Assembly: GCF_964204645.1 (NCBI RefSeq)
Contig: NC_134035.1
Span: 10,228,501-10,292,500 of the forward strand
Direction of reading: 5' to 3'
DNA length: 64,000 bases
Source of the DNA: Tubulanus polymorphus
Lineage: Eukaryota; Nemertea; Palaeonemertea; Tubulaniformes; Tubulanidae
Positions 22,875 to 32,935 of this stretch are shown here, piece by piece. The position numbers and the translations under genes are program-made. Numbering within the stretch: the first letter of the stretch is position 1; each line of letters starts with the position of its first letter. The notes under the pieces were generated by a model. The model saw only the letters and a list, made by a program, of their open reading frames with translations, did no database searches and was not told the DNA's origin.

Positions 22875-23114
22875 GAGAATCTCGCCATAAAGAAGAGGAG
22901 ATAAAGTCCAAAAATGCTTTCTTGAGCTGGTAGTTTATTCAACATTTTGACTATATCCTAATAGGCATCTTCGGGAATGCTGATGATGGGAATTAATAAA
23001 GTATTCTATTCCTGTTGATGACTATCAGTATATAGTCAAAACGTTGAATAAACCACCAGCTCAAGGAAACACTTTTGGACTTTATCATTTTCTCGTCTTC
23101 ACTGTGGGATTCTC
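22875..23114. mobile_element. HH palindromic element (decayed cores)
   Basis: Inverted arms at about 22875-22978 and 23008-23114 pair over long stretches, for example TTGAGCTGGTAGTTTATTC with GAATAAACCACCAGCTCAA. The plus core has CTGTTGA at 23012-23018, T, GACTAT...ATAGTC, then AAAAC at 23038-23042 and GTT. The G of the GAAAC box is lost on this strand, and the minus core also reads AAAAT. The right end GTGGGATTCTCATT matches the common HH 3' end. No target duplication found. Confidence 0.65.
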
Positions 23115-24202
23115 ATTCTATTATCGTCTCAATACGGATGTAGTGTTTTATCAATGGAAAACTCTTTGGTCAAGGTTGAAAGGATCATGAATCTGAACTG
23201 ATAATTCTAGCTAGTATTTGTGGAAAAACCGTAATTCCTTCGAGCAATGAACACGCTTAAGACTTTTTTGTACTGGATGCATAACGCACGTACCTACACC
23301 AGGGGGCAGCAGTAACTGGAATAACGATCCAGAGGTGCGGGTAAAACAACGGTGAACGCAATAACATAAAAACGTCGTTACGACGAACAAAGGCGCGCGC
23401 GGGTTCAGCGCCCGGAATCCGTCGTCGATGTCATTACAAGTATAAATAAAAATGCACCAGAAAGCAAAATAATGTAAACATACTGCGTACAAGTATTGAC
23501 GACTAATATTTCCATCAGATGAACAGCGAACAAAACCGAACAGAACTTCTTCATCATCGATTCAAACGACATGAAATACATGCGCGGCCGATTCGCTGAA
23601 AATATACTTTAATTATTCGAGTCCATTAACATCGTTGTAGTCGTTGTTGTATTTGCCTTTGAAAAAAAGCAAGGTCACCAGCAGAGTCAATACATACATG
23701 GTATTATATAGATTATCAGGGTTATAATGAGTTTTTTTCGTAACTTCTTCGCGTCAGAGTTGGGTTTTTCATTGAACACGCTGCATCGAAAGTAACCGGC
23801 AACCATAAATTTTTCCTTCACTGTAAAAATGAAGAATGAAACCAAACTTGGATTAAATAATCTTTTAAAAGACGCCTAAAACACTGCGAAATTTATACAG
23901 ATTTGATATTGAATACTAAATTGATACAATAGGAAAAAATTGCAGGATATCTCTTTAGAATTTTTTCTCTATCTTCTTATGGAAAAATAATGCAGCACAA
24001 AACCCAACTTATTAATGGCAGAAGTGAAAGAAAACTTGGGGAGTTAGTTACAATAATCTTTAGCAGCAATCACACGACATTTTTGGGCATATTTTACGCA
24101 CCATCTGGGAGAGATGGCATACAAGCATTTCTTTTTCTCTTTTTTGATTTTTTTAACTTTCTTGTAATCTTAATATCATCCTTTTCCGTGAAATAAATTG
24201 AA
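23115..24202. other. gene-free stretch
   Basis: No supported gene. It contains the CTCF-like match at 23296-23309. Confidence 0.3.
23296..23309 (+). promoter_or_regulatory. CTCF-like motif match
   Basis: ACACCAGGGGGCAG fits the conserved bilaterian CTCF core CCASYAGRKGGCRS at 13 of 14 positions (first base differs). A single motif match in non-coding DNA is only suggestive. Confidence 0.25.
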
Positions 24203-24250
24203 ATTGGCCCAGACCAAATTTGACACAGGCCCGATCTGTGCTAAATCGTC
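24203..24250 (+). mobile_element. R3 fragment
   Basis: TTGGCCCAGACCAAATTTGAC, then GGCCCGATCTGTGC, matching the R3 centre. Confidence 0.45.
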
Positions 24251-25862
24251 TCCTTTTTTTTAACTCTGAAAATTAAAACCATCATTTAGTCATTCGAAAT
24301 CTTGCGTAAATCTTGAAACTGTCGTCGAATATCGTATCGAATATGTGAATTTTATTGTATTATTTCTAGTATTCTATCGATCCATTGAGAATGTTTGATG
24401 TCGACGACCATAAATCGAGATCGTCTTGCGTCGCGTTTTAAATTCGATCTTCGCGACTAGTCGCAATCCGACGACGAAACGCGCATTGTCGCGAAAACGA
24501 AGTTAAAACGCCGCTCGAAATCTCGTGATTATCTTCGCGCGAAGACGCGAGAAATTTCAAATTTCAAATTCGTACACAATATATCATCATCTACGCCTAT
24601 TCACGAAATCGCACGACTGGCTTATCAATTGAATTTTTGAAAATCGATTGAAAAACTTTTTTATCGCCAAATTTTCGTAGTGCGGACTGACGGACGTCGC
24701 AGCGCGGCGCGGCGTATCTATCATCATTCAATTGAACGTCGACGAAAAACGCAATTCGATTTAATGTCGCGTTTTATTGACTGTAAAACCCGCTCGACGC
24801 AAACGTGAATATGATTTGAAATCGTTCTAATTATAGCCGCATTTTACCCGCTCTCGAAAAAAACCCCCGATCCGCCGTCGAACGCCTGGCGCACCGACGA
24901 CGACGACGACGACAGATTTCATTTCATTCGTTTTATATCGTTTTAAAACTTTTTCGAATCGTCGTCGGCTTTAGAAACCGAAAATTCAAATTTTGATGAG
25001 CCCGTGATTGGCAATTTGCGTTTCGTTCGTCGTACGCGATATAGACAACGTACTCGCGCGAGCGCGCCAGGGACGCGAATATATTCGAACAATCATCGTC
25101 TCCTCGTCGTTTTCATCCTCGCCGTCGTATAACTCATTTAAAATCTAATGCATCTCTTATTCCGGAGTACTTTCATTTTACTGAAAACTGTCAAATTAAA
25201 TTTAACATGCCGCTATGATTTCAAATTTACGTAGCCATTTGATATTTAGAGTTTACATTACCGAAACGCAACGGGCGAAATGTAAAATTCATCTTTTCAT
25301 ACGTTTTGAAGTAAATTCGGCTAATAACGTTTGTCGTTTCGGCGAACGTAGTACGACGTCGACGATTACGATCTTTGCTCCGCTGCTGCGTCGCAGGGGG
25401 AGCGACGACGACGCTGTCGGGCGACGGGGAGGGAAAGAAAAAATAACGAACAACCACACACGCAGCCAGATTTAAAATGCAAACTAACTACAATTGAAAG
25501 TGGAATTCGAGAGAAAGACCGCGCTGCGATGACACGTCGGTTTCGACACCCCGTTCGTCCCGTGGGACGGATACAAGCAGAACGACGCTAAGTCGTATGA
25601 AGTAAATTTCCGTAAATTCGCTGATTTGATTTCACAATGAATTACAATACAGACTACAGGCGCGTGAATTCCAAACCGTTTTCAACACGTCTCTTTCCGT
25701 AGTGATGCGTTGCCCGGGTTTGGTATTCCTCGAGAGATCTTTATTTTTCTGTAGCACACCCCACGCTTCACCAGTACAATCCCCGAAGTGATAAGAGATC
25801 ACGTTCATTGATCACGAATAATGATGATTTCTGTGGGAAGATTAAAACCTATTACATACAAA
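24251..25862. other. CpG-rich unique block
   Basis: CG-dense from about 24380 to 25560 with a (GAC)n run at about 24896-24913. Short open frames on both strands overlap each other. No exon can be supported. Confidence 0.3.
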
Positions 25863-26102
25863 TCTGATAATGGTTAAATGAGCAAAATCCACAGTCGATG
25901 ATTTAACAGTTTATTCTAATAGTTTTCAAAGTTTTCACTTAACTTCATCATCAGAGAAAAGAAATGTTCATTTCTCTGATGATGAAGTTAAGTGAAAACT
26001 TTGAAACTGTCAGAAAATAAACTGTTATATCATCAACTGTGGGTTTTGCTCATTAATTCTGAAGTACTGAGATCAATATTGGTCTACCAGTCTGATAATG
26101 GT
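25863..26102. mobile_element. HH palindromic element with 12-base target-site duplication and near-intact hammerhead core
   Basis: TCTGATAATGGT at 25863-25874 is repeated at 26091-26102. Between them is a palindrome whose right arm carries TTTCT (25971-25975), CTGATGA (25976-25982), T, GAAGTT, a 7-base loop, AACTTT, GAAAC (26003-26007), TGTC to 26011, then AGAAA (26012-26016). AGAAA pairs with TTTCT (stem I) and GAAGTT with AACTTT (stem II, one G-U pair). This matches a type I minimal hammerhead with cleavage expected after C 26011. One extra T lies between CUGAUGA and stem II. The right end GTGGGTTTTGCTCATT is the family 3' end. Confidence 0.8.
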
Positions 26103-26164
26103 CGAAAGTTCCCAATTTCTAATAAAATCAGTTAACCTACAAGAACTCACTGTTTGTAGCCACA

Positions 26165-26285
26165 ATGATAATACGCTGTTGAGGCCCTGAACTATGATTG
26201 ATATCTAGGTAATATTTGCCATGCCTCATTTGCAAAAAGGTTGGAACCTAACAAACCAGTGAATCGATGAAATAATGAAAAGTTT
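26165..26285 (+). repeat. local duplication, copy 1
   Basis: ATGATAATACGCTGTTGAGG through GTGAATCGATGAAA is about 85-90% alike by eye to 27358-27468, in the same orientation. R6 fragments flank it at about 26118-26160 and 26341-26385. Confidence 0.75.
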
Positions 26286-26420
26286 TCAAACCGTCCCGGA
26301 TAAAACACAGGTTGACCGTTCACGCTGATGCTAAATCCTAGTGAATAAAAAATAAATCAGTTAGCCTACAAGAACTAACTGTTTTTTCGATCGATTAGGT
26401 AATACAAATATAACTATAGT

Positions 26421-26518
26421 CACGATCACACGGAGACGATTTGGCACGGGCCAAATTGGCACGGATCAGACTCTGGCCAAATTTGGCCCGTGCCTAATTA
26501 GAGAGCGCGTTCACACGC
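26421..26518 (+). mobile_element. R3 element, best copy
   Basis: It starts CACGATCACACGGAGACGA, contains TTTGGCACGGGCCAAATTGG and GGCCAAATTTGGCCCG (self-complementary core), and ends CCTAATTAGAGAGCGCG plus TTCACACG. The short inverted ends and internal palindromes suggest a MITE-like element. Confidence 0.65.
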
Positions 26519-27130
26519 AAACCATTCACTCGATACTAAACAATGCTCAACCAAAGCGAAGTGGATCTATAAGTGGATAATATCTAGATATTTTTTTTGG
26601 ATTAATCAATGTTTTCGGTGAATTTACGGTCGCCCGAGACGTCTTCTATTTTTGACCTCAGCCGATCGCGTCTAATTCTCAGGCGAATCACGGAGGAAGT
26701 GGAGCTACATTTGAAAGAGGCTGAATTTGTCATCGCGCATACAGAACGTCGAGCGCCAGGTAGTTTGGCCAATTAAGGCAATTTCAGCGGATAAATTTAG
26801 TGAACATCCGTTTACAGGAATCTCTAAGTATACGATTTTCCGCAAACTGCTTGAATGATTGTTTCCGGGTGGGTTCAACCGTGGATCGTATACATGTACG
26901 CGGCATCTGCGCTGGTTCTTAGAACTTCGATCTAAAATGACGACTGAAAATGACACGGCGGTGAACGGCGTCAATTTTTTTCGCGCATAAAGAATTCAAA
27001 CACGATAAGAAGTCTCTTCGAAGTGATGTAAGAAGCGAGTGATGCAAAAATGAGAAACAGGGATGATCTTAGGGGACAACTTGGCTTAAGACTACTTGAA
27101 TATCCTTAACAACATAAACAGGGAGAGGGG
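26519..27130. other. gene-free stretch
   Basis: A minus-strand frame of 89 codons at 26705-26974 has no motif and no splice support. Nothing else seen. Confidence 0.3.
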
Positions 27131-27360
27131 GCGATTTCACTTGTTTTTTCCCTAAATTGATCTGCCAAGAATTCAATGAATTAACGCAGTCAAATATGTA
27201 AAAAATAGACGGAAACTGTTTGATTATCGCCATCTAGCAATCTTAACACATTTCCCTGACTTATCCGTTATTTTTCGAGTTTTTTTTTCCAAAATTCCCA
27301 GACATTTCTATAGAAAAATCCTTGACTTTATCCTCATTTCCAGGTAAGTGGCCACCCTGA
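27131..27360 (+). mobile_element. R2 element, copy 2 (left end lost)
   Basis: It shares AGACGGAAACTGTTTGATT, TCTAGCAATCTTAACACATT and the right end CCAGGTAAGTGGCCACCCTG with other R2 copies. It stops exactly where the 27358-27468 duplication begins. Confidence 0.7.
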
Positions 27361-27468
27361 TAATATGCCGTTGATGCCCTGAACTATGATATCTAGGTAA
27401 TATTTGTTATACCTATTTTGCAAAAAGGTTGTAACCTAACAAAATCAGTGAATCGATGAAACACGTGG
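27358..27468 (+). repeat. local duplication, copy 2
   Basis: Second copy of the 26165-26285 segment, starting TGATAATATGCCGTTGATG and ending GTGAATCGATGAAAC. Confidence 0.75.
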
Positions 27469-28133
27469 AGTTATTTTGTTGTTTCGACTGTTTAAAAACA
27501 GGCCAAATACGAGTGACAAGATTAATGAATCATTGATACTTTTAATGATTTCTAAAACGTTTTAATGGCATACCAGTCACATTTGAAGCACCAATAAGGC
27601 TAAACATAAGTGTCATTCAAAAATGTTCTGACCCTGTATGAATGTCTTATTTAGGGCTATCTGGTCTAGGTGACAGCAGGCCATGGCAACCTCTCATATT
27701 TGTACTTTCGACATGTTTTCTTTTTATCTTATTTTTTCTAATCAAGTGATATGACAAGTACAAATTGTGAGAAAATTTAAAAAAATGATGATGAAAACGG
27801 CGACGAAAGTGCGCAGTGGTTTTTGAGTGGTGTAGAATTTAAATGGTTACCACACGGCCGCGGCACGACTAACAGTGGTCGCAGCTGTAGTTTACGAGTT
27901 CACAGTGGCTATTACCGGCACCGAATATCATTAAGTCAGATTTTCTTCCGCAATATTATTCCGACAAAGCGATATATAATATATATATATTCATCAACCG
28001 GATGAAGAAACCTATGACGGACAGAAGTTCACCCGGTACTTGCCTATTCATGTCACAGGGGGGATCGAACGGTCATTTATGACAGCACGACAGGGCACCA
28101 AAAAAACTAAATATCTTCTATCTGTTCTCTACA
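27469..28133. other. gene-free stretch
   Basis: Nothing supported. Confidence 0.35.
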
Positions 28134-28490
28134 TAGAGGGAATTGCCTGAATATAGACGGAACACCTAAAATAGAGGGAATTGCCTGAATATAGTAGGAA
28201 TCGACAGAGGTAACGGACTGAAATAGAGGTAACGGACTGAAATAGAGGTAACGGACTGAAATAGAGGTAATGGAATGAAATAGAGGTAACGGAATGAAAT
28301 AGAGGTAACGGACTGAAATAAAGGCAATGGGCTGAAATAGAGGTAACGGACTGAAATACAGGTAACGGACTGAAATACAGGTAACGGACTGAAATACAGG
28401 TAACTGACTGAAATAGAGGTAACGGACTGAAATAGAGGTAACGGACTGAAATAGAGGTAACGGACTGAAATAGAGGTAACGGACTGATGG
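28134..28490 (+). repeat. 19-base minisatellite with two longer founder-like units
   Basis: From about 28205 onward GGTAACGGACTGAAATAGA recurs every 19 bases for about 15 units. Just upstream, two copies of TAGAGGGAATTGCCTGAATA (28134 and 28172) look like a longer ancestral unit. Nineteen is not a multiple of three, so the repetitive minus-strand frame over it is a shadow. Confidence 0.9.
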
Positions 28491-29049
28491 CGATTGATGA
28501 AATTCAATATGTTAATTCACCTGCACGCACGTACGAAAAGTATATCGAAAAAATCTTCAGCCGATTATTTGCTCGTTGACAACGTGGAGTACCGCTGGGT
28601 CGAGAGAGAGCGCAATAATGGCCCACAGCAGATGGTCACGTTAGCCTGATTCTCATCAACCCGGTGTAAGCACCATTACTACCCGAGAGATCCCTGCATC
28701 GGATTGAATTACTTACTACTAGTACGCGTTGCTACGTATTCCCGTAGCCTTAAGTCATCATTCGAATAATAAACATTTTCTCATACTTTTTTTATTTTCA
28801 TCGAGCGACAACACGGCAGCACTCCCGATTCTAGATCGAAGCCGACTGCGATGATGTTGATCCTCGGTAAGCAACGCCAAAACACTTACTCAGCTGACAG
28901 TAATGGATCAATAATGTAGACTTCGAAAAAAGCTTTCATTTTGAGAAGGGCGCAGTTTTGCCGAAAGATATCATGAAGTTACGCCTTTTCTGTAAATAAA
29001 GGACACGATTTTGTCAAAAATTATGAAAAAAAGTAAAGTTAATCAATTG
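28491..29049. other. gene-free stretch
   Basis: Nothing supported. Confidence 0.35.
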
Positions 29050-29475
29050 GTATTCAAAATGATCTAAGATTCTCATGTGAAATATCATTGCTCTACAAGA
29101 AATAAATTTACAGTTATAGGCCAAAATGTACATTTTAGGAATCGAAGATGGCTGCCAGTCAGCCATCTCGGATGGGATGGCAGCATGACCTACCAGTAGA
29201 TATATAATGTCATCTAAATTCTCAAATGAAATTTCATTGCTCAACAAATGAAATACATTTTAAGCAATAGGCCAAAATGTACATTTTTGAAATCGAAGAT
29301 GGCTGCCAGTCAGCCATCTTGGATGGCAGGACCATCTACATTCATCTATGGATATCGAATATGATCTAACATTTTCATGTGAAATATCAATGCTTCACAC
29401 GCAACAAATTCAGTTATAGGCCAGAATGTATATTTTCTGAATCAAAGATGGCTGACTGGCAGCTTCACGTGGAAG
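29050..29475 (+). repeat. tandem trimer of a ~151-base unit
   Basis: Landmarks GATCTAAGATTCTCATGTG (29061), CATCTAAATTCTCAAATG (29211) and GATCTAACATTTTCATGTG (29363) set the period. Each unit holds AGGCCA(A/G)AATGTA and AGATGGCTG. In units 1 and 2 AGATGGCTGCCAGTCAGCCATCT-type sequence forms a 9-base-stem hairpin; unit 3 is altered there. Confidence 0.8.
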
Positions 29476-30599
29476 TGGTACAGCCAAAACCATAACATAT
29501 CCCTCTTATTCCCCCGGGGGATAAAATTACCCCAGCTATAGAATAGAACCCTTCCAGACAGGATCGTCCTCAACCTGTCTGACATTAGGATTTGCTAATC
29601 GCCACATTACCGCCCACTCAAGATAATGTACTCCACAGAAACTATGAAATTGTATATCTAAACTCGATTCCTAATACAGCCTGGGCCCAAATGCACATTT
29701 AAAGTGATGACATCAACCCAAAAACTCTTTAATATCAAGACTGAGTGCCTGGTCTCAAATCTTAAGCCTGGACGAAAGAGTCCATTAAACACGATAGTTG
29801 CCCATATCACTGAAACCGGTGAATCGGGAAAGTCTTCAAACTTATATTATAATAGTTGCAGCAGCATTGTATGATTTTAAGAACTAAAATGATACATCTT
29901 CAACGACGCACTTGACACCGAATTTACGAGACAGACAAAAAATACTTGATAAAACACTGCAGGCAATTTCTCATATACTCATTCAGTAATTATCGTTAAT
30001 ACTACTCGGGCAGGTGCTGAAAATCCCAAGATCTCGACTCTTCAAAAACAAAACCGAATCCAAAATTAATCGGTGCCGATTTGATTCGACGTATATCGAA
30101 TTTTCGTAATTATATTTCGAGTAGTCGAGAACGATACAATGAAACTAGAAAATTTGCAGATGCGAATCACGAATGAATCTTGAATCGTAAATGCGCTCGC
30201 GCGCTGCGAAATCGACGTTTTTCGAGATGGACGCTTTTCATTCCATCTCGACAATAATCTTTATAGTAACAGTATCGAATGACTAGTATGTTATACTCTT
30301 CGAGCGACTTGACATCGTTACAATAAGTGTCATCTTCGCAAACAGCTCGAAGTCTGCTTCTCATCAATGAGACTTCATCTTTATAAAGATGAAAATTTTT
30401 CGACGCCGTAAAAAACCATTACGATAATGTTTATATATTGTGAATTGAAGCATGTTTTTTTGTAATTAAACATATTTCATGACATTTATTTTCTATTTGA
30501 TAAATTTCAATGTCTTTTTGAGAAGATTTGTAGAGGTGTCGACTGCATACAAGACGTGTAGTACTTAAATGGTTAACTATTTAATTTGATAATGAGTAA
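29476..30599. other. gene-free stretch
   Basis: It contains a 12-base perfect palindrome, TCCCCCGGGGGA, near 29508. No gene supported. Confidence 0.3.
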
Positions 30600-30705
30600 G
30601 CCCTCAAGATGAAGCTACCATTCACTAGTAGTGAAAGCTCCTGCGTCAGATAAAAAAGTTAACCATCGAAGTACTACTCCTCTCCTTGTAGTTAATGCAT
30701 GGTTA
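30600..30705 (-). repeat. R6 fragment
   Basis: AGATGAAGCTACCATTCACTAG and GTTAACCATCGAAGTACTAC resemble R6 landmarks at 10.2-10.9 kb. Confidence 0.4.
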
Positions 30706-32227
30706 ATTTAGGAGAATGTGTCATCAATATAGCAGGCTGGTCTATATTATTTTGTGAGAGTTTCCGAAGAAAATAAAAGTATCCAGAGGAAGGGGTATAA
30801 CCCCGGGAAATGGTTTTATTATTAACCACTTTATCATTTATTCTCCACGTTTCGGTGAGGATATTCTACCAAGTGTTTACATTTTGTAACAGGGAAATCT
30901 TTGAACAAATACAACATTTCGAGAAAGTTTCACCGGATGAACTTTACACAGAAAGTTTCTCCGACGACGGATCTATCTATGGAAATATGTCTCTCAACGC
31001 TCTCGGGGCTTTTCAAAACCGACGTCCAATTTCGCAAATGACAAATCAAACAACATACGTATTCAACGCGATTACCTTCGCCCGCATTAAAAACATTTCA
31101 AAATATTTATTTCAACGATCCGATCGCGCAGGCCTCCGGCGTCGAAATTGCCCGACGTTTTCCGGTCCGTTAAACTCGAAATAATTCTCCCGAGTTATTG
31201 ACCAAATATTTTTCGCGAACAATACGAAAATTCGAACCTCGAATTGACCCCCGTCTGGCATCAACAACAAAAACCGGTATTCAAAATTGTCCTTTTCGTG
31301 ATGATTTGATTTCGATGGTCAAGAGTGAAATGTTTCTATTCACAACACAAGTATAGGTTTAATTGTTGACAAAGGTTTCAAGTGAGAAATCGACCCGATC
31401 CGACGATACGCTATGAAATGGCTAAAAGTTCATTAAACTTTTCGAACTTTAATTCGCAAATTACGAAGTCTCATTATCTACCGGTTCGCCTCCCGGAAAT
31501 AGTGCAAATAACATCCATTGAAGCAAAATGAGAGAATTCCATCAGTTCAAAAGAAAAAACATGTAATCTGTATGTTTCATCAGTTACTAACTAGTCAGGT
31601 AATGGAAGAGGCCACAGATTCTAGAGTCTGAAGTACCTCAACCCTACCAGCAAGGTTAGATAATTGCTCGTAGCTCAACCCAAATACACACCTGTCTGAA
31701 TCTGTTCTTATCCATTCGAGGATTAGGGATTTCATGATAGCGAAACTGAGAGACAGTAATCAAGACTCATCGACCCTAAAAATACTCATTACAAAGCTAA
31801 CGGTGAAGACAAGTAAAGAAACATAATGAGGTATCATTTTGGAATAAGGATCAAGCTCATTGCTGTAGATTTCACGGTAGTGACCCCTATGTAAGACCAC
31901 AGGAAGTACCCATTAACTCCTATGTGCTTCTTAAGATGAAATAAGAGGCATCAGTGAACAAAGTACAGTCAAACTTGGTTAAGCCATCGTCAGAAAACAT
32001 AGTCACATTACCGACGTCAATTTTTCAGTCTGAATTTTTATTTCCAATTTAATCTAGTAAGCGTAAGTAGCCGTTTGGATAAATCATCGACACGACCCGC
32101 CAACTACGACGATATCTTCACCGAGTTTCAACGCGTAGTGATATTTCATCTTCAACATCAGTTCGCCCGGATTTTTCCCGAGGATGTAGTTATTTTCCGG
32201 GTTTTTTTTCAAAAACAATTCCGATTT
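30706..32227. other. gene-free stretch
   Basis: A plus frame at 30810-31184 (124 codons) has mixed composition but no recognised domain. Its first part, TTTATCATTTATTCTCCACG (30828), recurs at 33996, so that part is repeat-derived. Confidence 0.3.
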
Positions 32228-32252
32228 CATTCATTCATTCATTCATTCGTTC
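32228..32252 (+). repeat. (CATT)n microsatellite
   Basis: About six CATT/CGTT tetramers. Confidence 0.9.
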
Positions 32253-32515
32253 GTTTCGTCTGTTTAATCTGGATGAGGAACGACGGTGGCGGCGGCGCGA
32301 GCGAGCGCGGCGTCGTCATCATGTACCGACGTAACGAGATTAACAAAACGATTGACGTTGTTTGTATAAGCAGACTAATTTCACTGCGACAAGCACCTTA
32401 CTGTCTCATCATTACGTAATCTATATCGATTTGACATAACCTATCGTAATGAAAAGGCCAATCGGTTTTCTCAAGCACCGCTGCGCACATATCCAAACAT
32501 TCTAGATAGAAAATA

Positions 32516-32719
32516 GCGAGGGAGAGAGGGAGAGAGGGAGAGAGGGAGAGAGGGAGAGAGGGAGAGAGGGAGAGAGGGAGAGAGGGAGAGAGGGAGAGAG
32601 GGAGAGAGGGAGAGAGGGAGAGAGGGAGAGAGGGAGAGAGGGAGAGAGGGAAAGAGGGAGAGAGGGAGAGAGGGAGAGAGGGAGAGAGGGAGAGAGGGAG
32701 AGAGAGAGAGAGAGAGAGC
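32516..32719 (+). repeat. 8-base GGAGAGAG array ending in (GA)n
   Basis: Over 20 near-perfect GGAGAGAG units with one AAAGAGGG variant, then (AG)n. All-purine strand; triplex-prone. The Leu/Ser/Pro minus frame is a shadow. Confidence 0.95.
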
Positions 32720-32789
32720 TTTTGATTTTTATGTTAAGAGAAGCTAGCCTGCTATGCAGCACTATGCCAGTAAATAACATTCGCCCAAG

Positions 32790-32935
32790 AAACTCTGTCA
32801 CCAACAGGATTCGAACCTATGAACATGGATCGACAAGGACCAGTGACCAGCGTCTTGAAACACTCGGCGACTGTGTCTTGAAACACTCGGCGACTGCGTC
32901 TTGAAACACTCGGCGACTGTGTCTTTCATTCACAT
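32790..32935 (-). pseudogene. tRNA-Ser-like pseudogene or SINE with amplified D-arm
   Basis: On the minus strand AGTCGCCGAGTGTTTCAAGAC resembles the D-arm start of tRNA-Ser (GCCGAGTGGTTAAGGC), and ATAGGTTCGAATCCTGT is a perfect B-box and T-arm. A 23-base unit covering the D-arm is repeated about 3.3 times (plus-strand landmarks GTCTTG at 32852, 32875 and 32898, then GTCTTT at 32921). Neither the acceptor nor the anticodon stem pairs properly, so this is not a working tRNA. The family link is inferred. Confidence 0.5.

Noticed and set aside
28166-28507. 113-codon minus frame with SVTSISVRYLYFSPLPLFQ-type repeats.
   Set aside because: Product of a 19-base minisatellite, whose frame cycles every 57 bases.
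32502-32804. 100-codon minus frame of Ser/Leu/Pro repeats.
   Set aside because: Shadow of the GGAGAGAG array.
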